Below are positions 57,713-64,000 of a DNA stretch of 64,000 bases, one piece after another. The translations under genes were made by a program, and so were the position numbers. This DNA comes from Gammaproteobacteria bacterium (GTDB lineage: Bacteria > Pseudomonadota > Gammaproteobacteria > Enterobacterales > Kangiellaceae): contig JABXHQ010000019.1 in assembly GCA_013373545.1 (NCBI GenBank), forward strand, positions 1 to 64,000, given 5' to 3'. How positions within the stretch are numbered: the stretch's first letter is position 1; every line of letters starts with the position of its first letter. Below the pieces are notes generated by a model. It did not search any database and was not told the origin of the DNA. It saw only the letters and a program-made list of their open reading frames with translations.

Positions 57713-59798
57713 GATTTTCCGCCAGAGTCTGGTAATAGTGTTCTACTGATTGAGTTAGGAAGTCCATGCTCATCTTCCAGTTATTATTTTCATCTTCGAG
57801 CAAACAGATACTTTGATAGATTTCATCCATTTGATAATTACCGGATGCTCCTTTTATTCTATGAAGTAATTGTTTTAATTGGGTAAAGTCGTTACTCTCA
57901 ATACGATTAACTAAAGATTTTAATTGTTTAATGTCTTCATTTAAAGTTTTCATATAATCGCTTCTTAACTGCTGTAAGCGCGATCCGGTAAGTTTTCGAG
58001 TGGCCTTTTCAATAATTTCTTTTTGATCGGACTGTGCAGCTAAATGCTCATTAAAGACTTTGATGAGTTCGATATGATCAATGGGCTTGGCAATAGCGCC
58101 CTTAAAACCATGATTGGTATAAAGCTCTAAATCTTGCTTCATAACATTAGCCGTTAGCGCATAAATAGGCGTTGCAATCGCGCAGGCTTTAATCTGTTTG
58201 GCCGCGGTTAAACCATCCATTACAGGCATTTGTATATCGAGCAATATCAGATCAAAATCAACCGTCAAAGCTTTCTCTAATGCCTGCTCACCATTTTCTA
58301 CGCACACAACCTCGATCCCGTAATCAGCTAGAATGTCAGCAATCAAGGCACGATTATCGGGCTGATCTTCGGCGACTAATAAACGACCTTCGAAGCGCTG
58401 ATTAGCGACGTTTTCCTGCTGCTTGGAGTAGGGAGTTACGTTTGGAATGTCGGCTAACCAAATACTATCAGATGGAATTTTTAGTGGTAGCAATAGGGTA
58501 AACTCGCTGCCAACATTTTGCTCGCTGACAACTTTTATATCGCCTTCCATGCGTCGTGCTAATTGATATGAAATATGCAATCCTAGACCTGTTCCTCCAT
58601 AACGTCGAGTGGTTGATGCGTCTCCCTGAACAAAAGGCTTGAACAAGCTGCGTAAGGTTGCTTGGTCCATACCAATACCATTGTCTTTGACCTTAAATAG
58701 CAGTACTTTCATATTTTCATTAGCGGATATGGATAACTCCACCGTACCTGCCTTGGAAAATTTAATCGCATTGGCGCATAAATTGTTGATGATTTGCTTG
58801 AGTCTTATGGGATCACATAAAACTTCCTCAGGAAAAGGAAATTCATAATTAATAATAAAGTTAACTTGGTTTTTATCGGCGAGCTTGTCGAGAGCAACTT
58901 CTAAGTCAGCAATAATTTGAAAAATAGAATGGTTGCTAAGTTCAATCTCAAGTTTACCAGCTTCTACTTTTGACAAATCTAATATGTCATTAATTAGAGT
59001 CAAGAGATAGCGACTACTGTCGAGCATAACTGAGCTGGCTTCACGCAGTTGAGATAAACTTAAAATTTGCTTCTTTATTTTTTCTGCGTAGCCAATAATG
59101 GCGGTTAATGGTGTTCTGATTTCGTGGCTCATGTTCGCTAAAAAGCGAGACTTCATTTGATTGGCTTTCATTTCATCTTCTTGAGCCTTAACGGCCATTT
59201 TATTAATTTCATAAAGTTGTCGCTCAAATCGAAACAAACGCCAGTCGTGCTGGTGCAAGTGACGATAACTAATATAGGTAAGCGCCATCACTATGGATAA
59301 CGTAATGCCGTAACTCATGATGGTAAGAGGGCCAGCTGATTGCTGCCCTTTGATGATTAATATCAGGACACAATTGGAAAATAATAAGCGCATAAAAATC
59401 TTTTGTTCGAGATGCAAGATTGAAAATGCGAACAGAGCAATGACGGTAATGGAAATCTGAATGATTTGTAAATTGGTCGTAATCATCCCGGTTAAGTGAA
59501 GTGCGCTGAAAATCAGCCAGCTGGTGGGAGGCAGTACCGACTCAAATGACTTGATTCGTCGTTGGTGAGCGAGGAAAGTTAAATAAAATAAAATACCCGC
59601 AAGCGCAATAAGTATGAAGGCCGCTAGGCCTAACGACTGGTTATCATTGATTATTAATGCGGTCAGCGTAAATATAACGGTAGCCGCTCCAAGGAGCAGA
59701 AAATACGTTTGACATAAAGGGATCGCTCTTTGCCTTTGTAAGGCATTAAAATATGGCTCTAAATGACTATTGGATATATCAGGGATAAATCCGGACAT
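57702..59798 (-). CDS. Hybrid histidine kinase with receiver and Hpt domains
   Basis: 'FLANMSHEIRTPLTAIIGYAEKI', 'LILLDIQMPVMDGLTA', 'LLHRIKGASGNY'. Confidence 0.93.
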   Translation of the reverse strand: MSGFIPDISNSHLEPYFNALQRQRAIPLCQTYFLLLGAATVIFTLTALIINDNQSLGLAAFILIALAGILFYLTFLAHQRRIKSFESVLPPTSWLIFSALHLTGMITTNLQIIQISITVIALFAFSILHLEQKIFMRLLFSNCVLILIIKGQQSAGPLTIMSYGITLSIVMALTYISYRHLHQHDWRLFRFERQLYEINKMAVKAQEDEMKANQMKSRFLANMSHEIRTPLTAIIGYAEKIKKQILSLSQLREASSVMLDSSRYLLTLINDILDLSKVEAGKLEIELSNHSIFQIIADLEVALDKLADKNQVNFIINYEFPFPEEVLCDPIRLKQIINNLCANAIKFSKAGTVELSISANENMKVLLFKVKDNGIGMDQATLRSLFKPFVQGDASTTRRYGGTGLGLHISYQLARRMEGDIKVVSEQNVGSEFTLLLPLKIPSDSIWLADIPNVTPYSKQQENVANQRFEGRLLVAEDQPDNRALIADILADYGIEVVCVENGEQALEKALTVDFDLILLDIQMPVMDGLTAAKQIKACAIATPIYALTANVMKQDLELYTNHGFKGAIAKPIDHIELIKVFNEHLAAQSDQKEIIEKATRKLTGSRLQQLRSDYMKTLNEDIKQLKSLVNRIESNDFTQLKQLLHRIKGASGNYQMDEIYQSICLLEDENNNWKMSMDFLTQSVEHYYQTLAENHDK

Positions 59799-59941
59799 AA
59801 TTTTAGTATATCCTATTGCGATGTTTAGTTTATTGATTTGATTTTAGTCGAATTAAAACTATTGAATATCGATATTGTGAGATATCACTTGGTTTCATTT
59901 GGAAAGATGACATAGTTCATTATTTTGGGCGTGGGGAAACA

Positions 59942-60451
59942 ATGATTACGAGCACTAACCGCATCACTTTGAGACAATTACAGTTAGCCGATGCTGACTT
60001 TATCCTTGAATTAGTTAATCAACCGGATTGGTTGCAATATATTGGTGACAAAGGCGTTAAGGATTATCAAGCGGCGCAGCGTTATCTAAATGAAGGTCCG
60101 CTGCGAAGCTATCGTGAGCATGGGTTTGGTTTATATCGTTTGGCACTGCATGATGATACGCCAATCGGGCTATGTGGACTGCTTAAACGCGAAACGCTTG
60201 ATTGTCCCGATCTTGGCTACGCATTGCTGCCGCAATATTATGGTCAAGGTTATGTGACTGAGGCGGCAACTGCGTTGTTGCAATATGAAGCAATGCACCA
60301 TCGATTGACAAAAGTTGCTGCGCTCACCTTACCGAATTACCAAAAGTCACAAAATGTGTTGCTGCGTCTGGACTTCCAATACATCGATACCCGTTCGATA
60401 GCCGGCGTGGAGAGTGATTACTTTGAGCTATCTATTAATTCGAATAATTAA
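59942..60451 (+). CDS. GNAT family N-acetyltransferase (RimJ-like)
   Basis: 'ITSTNRITLRQLQLADADFILELVN', 'DLGYALLPQYYGQGYVTEAATALL'. Confidence 0.9.
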   Translation: MITSTNRITLRQLQLADADFILELVNQPDWLQYIGDKGVKDYQAAQRYLNEGPLRSYREHGFGLYRLALHDDTPIGLCGLLKRETLDCPDLGYALLPQYYGQGYVTEAATALLQYEAMHHRLTKVAALTLPNYQKSQNVLLRLDFQYIDTRSIAGVESDYFELSINSNN

Positions 60452-60515
60452 ATCGACCGAAAGACGTTTTCTTTTTGCTTGACCGGCGTAAACTAAGCTC
60501 ACAACAGGAGCGCTT

Positions 60516-61052
60516 ATGGTTAAAAACTCACATGACAGTTATGGCTACGTTAGCAAGTCATTGCATTGGTTGATGGCGCTAATGGTTGTGGCTTTGTTTA
60601 GTGTCGGTGCTTACATGGTGACACTCGATTACTATAGTCCTTGGTATAAGACTTTACCGTTTTATCATAAGAGTACTGGGGTCGTTGTCGCCGCCTTGTT
60701 ACTGCTGCGGGTTTTGTGGCGTTTGGCTAACCTTCAACCGCAGCCACTGCCAACACACACTCGGTGGGAGAAAGCTTTAGCACGGGTGGCGCATGCCCTG
60801 ATCTACGTTTTGTTATGTGGGATTGTTGTTTCAGGTTATTTAATCTCAACCGCAGACGGCCGCGCGATTAGTGTTTTCGATTGGTTCTCTATTCCGGCTG
60901 CCGGAGAATTATTTTTAGATCAAGCAAGAATAGCAGGCGCGATTCACGAATACTTGGCGTATGGATTAATGACATTGGTGGGCGTGCATGCTTTAGGCGC
61001 TTTAAAGCACCATTTTATTGATAAAGATAAAACCCTCAAAAGAATGCTTTAG
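60516..61052 (+). CDS. Cytochrome b561 family protein
   Basis: 'SKSLHWLMALMVVALFSVGAYM', 'HKSTGVVVAALLLLRVLWR'. Confidence 0.92.
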   Translation: MVKNSHDSYGYVSKSLHWLMALMVVALFSVGAYMVTLDYYSPWYKTLPFYHKSTGVVVAALLLLRVLWRLANLQPQPLPTHTRWEKALARVAHALIYVLLCGIVVSGYLISTADGRAISVFDWFSIPAAGELFLDQARIAGAIHEYLAYGLMTLVGVHALGALKHHFIDKDKTLKRML

Positions 61053-61089
61053 ATTGTTAATTTTACTTGTGTAGGAAAGGAGAGTTTAT

Positions 61090-61644
61090 ATGAAATATTT
61101 TGGATTAGCATTAGTGTTAAGTATTTCGATGGCATCGAGCTTTGCAGCTGATTATGTTATCGATACTAAAGGTGCGCATGCTTCGATCAATTTCCGCGTT
61201 AGCCATCTTGGCTATTCTTGGTTACTCGGTCGATTTAATACATTCGATGGAAAGTTTAGCTATGATGCTGCAAAGCCCGAAGAGTCAGTCATTATGGTGA
61301 ACATCGATACTACCAGTTTAGATTCAAATCATGCTGAGCGTGATAAGCATTTAATGAGTGATGATTTTTTGCATGCGGATAAATTTCCAAAGGCTACCTT
61401 TAAAAGTACTCAAGTAACCGATAAAGGTGACGGAAAATTAATGGTGACTGGCGATTTTACTCTGCATGGTGTTACTAAGTCGATTGTTATCGAAGCGCAA
61501 AAAGTGGGTGAGGGTGAAGATCCTTGGGGTGGATATCGTGCTGGCTTTTCTGGTACCACCAAAATCAACATGGGTGATTTCGGTTTTAAGAAGAACTATG
61601 GCGACGTTTGGCTAGATTTACATGTCGAAGGTGTGCGTCAATAA
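61090..61644 (+). CDS. YceI family protein
   Basis: Signal peptide; 'DTKGAHASINFRVSHLGYSWLLGRFNTFDGKF'. Confidence 0.93.
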   Translation: MKYFGLALVLSISMASSFAADYVIDTKGAHASINFRVSHLGYSWLLGRFNTFDGKFSYDAAKPEESVIMVNIDTTSLDSNHAERDKHLMSDDFLHADKFPKATFKSTQVTDKGDGKLMVTGDFTLHGVTKSIVIEAQKVGEGEDPWGGYRAGFSGTTKINMGDFGFKKNYGDVWLDLHVEGVRQ

Positions 61645-61687
61645 ACGGTTAACAAGACGGAGGCGTAAGCTTCCGTCATTGTCGCAT

Positions 61688-62761
61688 TCAGGTACCTAAT
61701 CCATGACTGTTATGAGCAACAACCGCCTGAAGTTTTTTGATCGCTTGTGCTTCTAGTTGGCGGGTCCGCTCTGTACTTTTTCCAATAACGGCACCAATTT
61801 CGCGAAAGCTATGATGATCGACATTGTTTAAACCGAAACGCAATATTACGATGGTTTGTTCTAAAGGTGTCAGTGACTCTAGCAATTTATTGACGCTGTG
61901 CCCTGCCAATTGATCGGCAGGATCATCATGAACCATCTCGCTAAACACCTCATACCCACTCGACTCTTGATCGCGCGGACTATGGTCAAACGATTGATCA
62001 GGAAAAGCCATCACTAGCAGAGACTCGAGCTCGCTGCGTGAACAATCGAGTTGATGGGCGATTTTTTTAATATTCCCCTGAGTAAAGCTAAGACCTTTTT
62101 TATTCAATTGATGAATTAGTGAAAGCATTTTATCGAACAACTGCTCGGGGCGGCGTACAACACTGGAATTGCGTTTAAGATAGAGCGATATATGTTGACG
62201 GATCCACCACCAGGCATAAGTTGAAAAGCGAGTGCCGTGGCTTAATTGATATTTTTCAATCGCCTTTAGTAAGCCGATATTACCCTCTTGAATTACGTCG
62301 TTCCATGGCAGGCTTAGATAGTTGTATTCGCGTGCAACTTTTATCACTAGCCTTAAATTGTGCAAGGCAATCTCTGCTCTGAGACTGAATAATTGCTGCA
62401 ATGCTTGTTCTGCCGCTTTGTGCTGTGGCTTCGATATATATCCGCTTGCCTGCTTTAGTAGCCTTTGCAATTGCGTCAATGAGCAGTGTTGTTTGACTTC
62501 CGAAAGTAGTTCGAGCCAATCGTCATCCTGTGGCAAGTCACAGGACTTAGCATGCGCCGATCGATTCAGAAACCTTGTTACCGCTGCGCAGTCTAGGTGC
62601 TGGTAGCGACTTAAATTGTGCGTGCGTTGGTTGAGGGTTTGCAATAAAAATTTCCCCAGTTGTGTTTGATAGCGCTGGAAAAGCAGCTGTTCGGCGTCGG
62701 CCGCTAATGGCTCGTAGTCGCGGACTGTTTGATAAAAGTCATGCGATAGCTGTTCGTTCAT
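61688..62761 (-). CDS. Alternative sigma-70 family RNA polymerase sigma factor
   Basis: 'HNLRLVIKVAREYNYLSLPWNDVIQEGNIGLLKAIEKYQLSHGTRFSTYAWWWIRQHI' (region 2), 'LTPLEQTIVILRFGL...SFREIGAVIGKSTERTRQLEAQAIKKL' (region 4); start set to ATG 62761. Confidence 0.9.
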   Translation of the reverse strand: MNEQLSHDFYQTVRDYEPLAADAEQLLFQRYQTQLGKFLLQTLNQRTHNLSRYQHLDCAAVTRFLNRSAHAKSCDLPQDDDWLELLSEVKQHCSLTQLQRLLKQASGYISKPQHKAAEQALQQLFSLRAEIALHNLRLVIKVAREYNYLSLPWNDVIQEGNIGLLKAIEKYQLSHGTRFSTYAWWWIRQHISLYLKRNSSVVRRPEQLFDKMLSLIHQLNKKGLSFTQGNIKKIAHQLDCSRSELESLLVMAFPDQSFDHSPRDQESSGYEVFSEMVHDDPADQLAGHSVNKLLESLTPLEQTIVILRFGLNNVDHHSFREIGAVIGKSTERTRQLEAQAIKKLQAVVAHNSHGLGT

Positions 62762-62776
62762 ATGAGAGGATACACC

Positions 62777-62805
62777 TTGTTTTATCACTTAGTGTTAACA
62801 ATGAT
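62777..62805 (+). promoter_or_regulatory. Candidate MerR-type operator/promoter
   Basis: TTGTTT-17 nt-AATGAT with palindrome TTATCACTTAGTGTTAA (62782-62798) covering the spacer. Confidence 0.4.
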
Positions 62806-62863
62806 GCTCCAGAGTAAAAATATCAACGTATCTACTTTAGACAACAACTCAACGGTTAAGCAT

Positions 62864-63775
62864 ATGTCTAATAGTCAAAGAACATTTAGCATTGGAACAG
62901 TAGCGCGCCTCGTCGGCGTTTCGACTCATGTGTTAAGAGTTTGGGAAAGACGCTACGATTTGCAGTTATCGTCGCGTAACGACAAAGGGCGACGCGTCTA
63001 TTCAGCAACGGAGATTGAAAAGCTTAAGCTGATAAAGCGTGCGTTGGACGCCGGCTATAAAATTTCGGACATCGCTGAAATGAGTTTGAGTGAGCTCTCT
63101 CACCTCGGTACGTCCAGCGGAGAGGCGCAAAACGTAAAGTCGAATAAAGGACGCTATCTAGTTTACGGAGAACGTCTATCGCATTGGTTATTTCGCTCAC
63201 GGTCGGACATTGACTATCGCACTATCGACGACTTGATGCTATTGACTCAAACGATTCATCAGTCGGGCGTGTTTCCTAAAGGCGTTATTTTGGAGTTAGA
63301 TGCAATAACCCCAGAAGTGGAAGAAATGATTTACATCACACGGTTGGAGTTGCCAGAGAATGTCGATATTTGGATCCTCTCTCCTAACGTTGAAAAGTCG
63401 GTAATTATTCGACTCACTCAAGCGCAAATCAGAGTAGTGGATAAGCCTCTGGAGCAACGCAGCGTTGATGACTTGGTGGCACAACTGAAAGGGCAAGCGC
63501 CGGGTCATTTAGAGGCGGCAGCGCAAGAGTTGCAGCCACAACAGCTCAACGCATTGACCGAGCATGACAATCCAATTCTTTGCGATTGCCCAAAACATTT
63601 GGCTGACATTTATATCAAAGTCGATGAGTTCATTCGCTATACGAATGATTGTGAAAAAATGTCGCCCAAAGATAGCGCTGTACATCAATACATTGCAGAG
63701 AAAATGATCGAGTTAAGAGCGCGCGTCACTCAGCTCACGCTAGACGTAGCGAAGATGGACGGATTGGATATTTAG
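62864..63775 (+). CDS. MerR family transcriptional regulator (CarH/LitR-like N-terminal HTH)
   Basis: 'FSIGTVARLVGVSTHVLRVWERRYDLQLSSRNDKGRRVYSATEIEKLKLIKRALDAGYKISDIA'; start set to MSNSQRTF. Confidence 0.88.
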   Translation: MSNSQRTFSIGTVARLVGVSTHVLRVWERRYDLQLSSRNDKGRRVYSATEIEKLKLIKRALDAGYKISDIAEMSLSELSHLGTSSGEAQNVKSNKGRYLVYGERLSHWLFRSRSDIDYRTIDDLMLLTQTIHQSGVFPKGVILELDAITPEVEEMIYITRLELPENVDIWILSPNVEKSVIIRLTQAQIRVVDKPLEQRSVDDLVAQLKGQAPGHLEAAAQELQPQQLNALTEHDNPILCDCPKHLADIYIKVDEFIRYTNDCEKMSPKDSAVHQYIAEKMIELRARVTQLTLDVAKMDGLDI

Positions 63776-63811
63776 CGGCACTCAGAAAGTACCGCTAGAT
63801 ATTAGAATAGT

Positions 63812-64000
63812 TTAACGCTTAAAGTGTAAGTCGAAAAAGTTGCGAATCATATTGAGTCGATGCATCTGCGTTTTCTTGCCGCGAATACTATGTTTCTTGC
63901 CTGGATAATCCATTACAAAGAACGGCAAGTTATTGTCCTGGAGCAGGGTATATAACATCGTACTGTTCTTAAATAAAACATTGTCGTCTGCCATCCCATG
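63812..64000 (-). CDS. S9 family (prolyl oligopeptidase/DPP IV-like) peptidase, C-terminal fragment truncated by right window edge
   Basis: Open to the window edge: 'HGMADDNVLFKNSTMLYTLLQDNNLPFFVMDYPGKKHSI', with HGxxDDNV and terminal KxHS-type catalytic motifs. Confidence 0.85.
   Translation of the reverse strand, partial: HGMADDNVLFKNSTMLYTLLQDNNLPFFVMDYPGKKHSIRGKKTQMHRLNMIRNFFDLHFKR

Noticed and set aside
59840-59905. AATATCGATATT and GTGAGATATCAC palindromes upstream of the hybrid kinase
   Set aside because: Short AT-rich palindromes are common; no promoter context strong enough to claim an operator.
61655-61678. GACGGAGGCGTAAGCTTCCGTC hairpin after yceI
   Set aside because: Probably an ordinary weak terminator between convergent genes; no U-tract and nothing unusual.
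1-64000. CRISPR arrays, tRNA/rRNA genes, transposases, integrases or prophage genes
   Set aside because: Looked for repeats, tRNA-like cloverleaf ends and recombinase motifs in intergenic regions and ORFs; none seen.

Overview
Chromosomal window from a marine-type gammaproteobacterium; the taxon is inferred from gene content and synteny only. Positions 1 to about 32.7 kb hold a large mosaic exopolysaccharide (EPS) locus. It resembles the EPS part of exosortase-A (XrtA/PEP-CTERM) clusters: Wza, Wzz, tyrosine-kinase homologue, TIGR03016-like outer membrane protein, FemAB-like protein, PEP-CTERM-type deacetylase, AsnB-like amidotransferase, acyl carrier protein, and exosortase-associated hydrolase 1/2 homologues. 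Wzx, a Wzy/ligase-like protein, five glycosyltransferases, two sulfotransferases, a formyltransferase, two acyltransferase-3 proteins and an SGNH lipoprotein are also present. No exosortase, PEP-CTERM substrate, PrsK/PrsR or initiating sugar-phosphate transferase is visible. Positions 32.8-64 kb are mostly housekeeping: serA, rpiA, fau-6S RNA-zapA, pepP-ubiH-ubiI, envZ/ompR, tex, dsbB, rsd, FKBP, bioA, rsmE, two-component systems, cytochrome b561, yceI and a sigma factor/MerR divergent pair. The most interesting observations are: (i) two paralogous proteins that each fuse hydrolase-2-like and hydrolase-1-like domains around a formyltransferase, with Arg at the first nucleophile elbow; (ii) a BY-kinase homologue that has lost its Walker motifs; (iii) a G9 tract in an acyltransferase gene consistent with phase variation; (iv) candidate sigma-54 promoters in the EPS locus; (v) a candidate small RNA downstream of tex; (vi) an unlisted 53-aa membrane microprotein; (vii) a MerR-type operator/promoter between a sigma factor and a MerR gene. 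All family calls are by eye; no searches were run.
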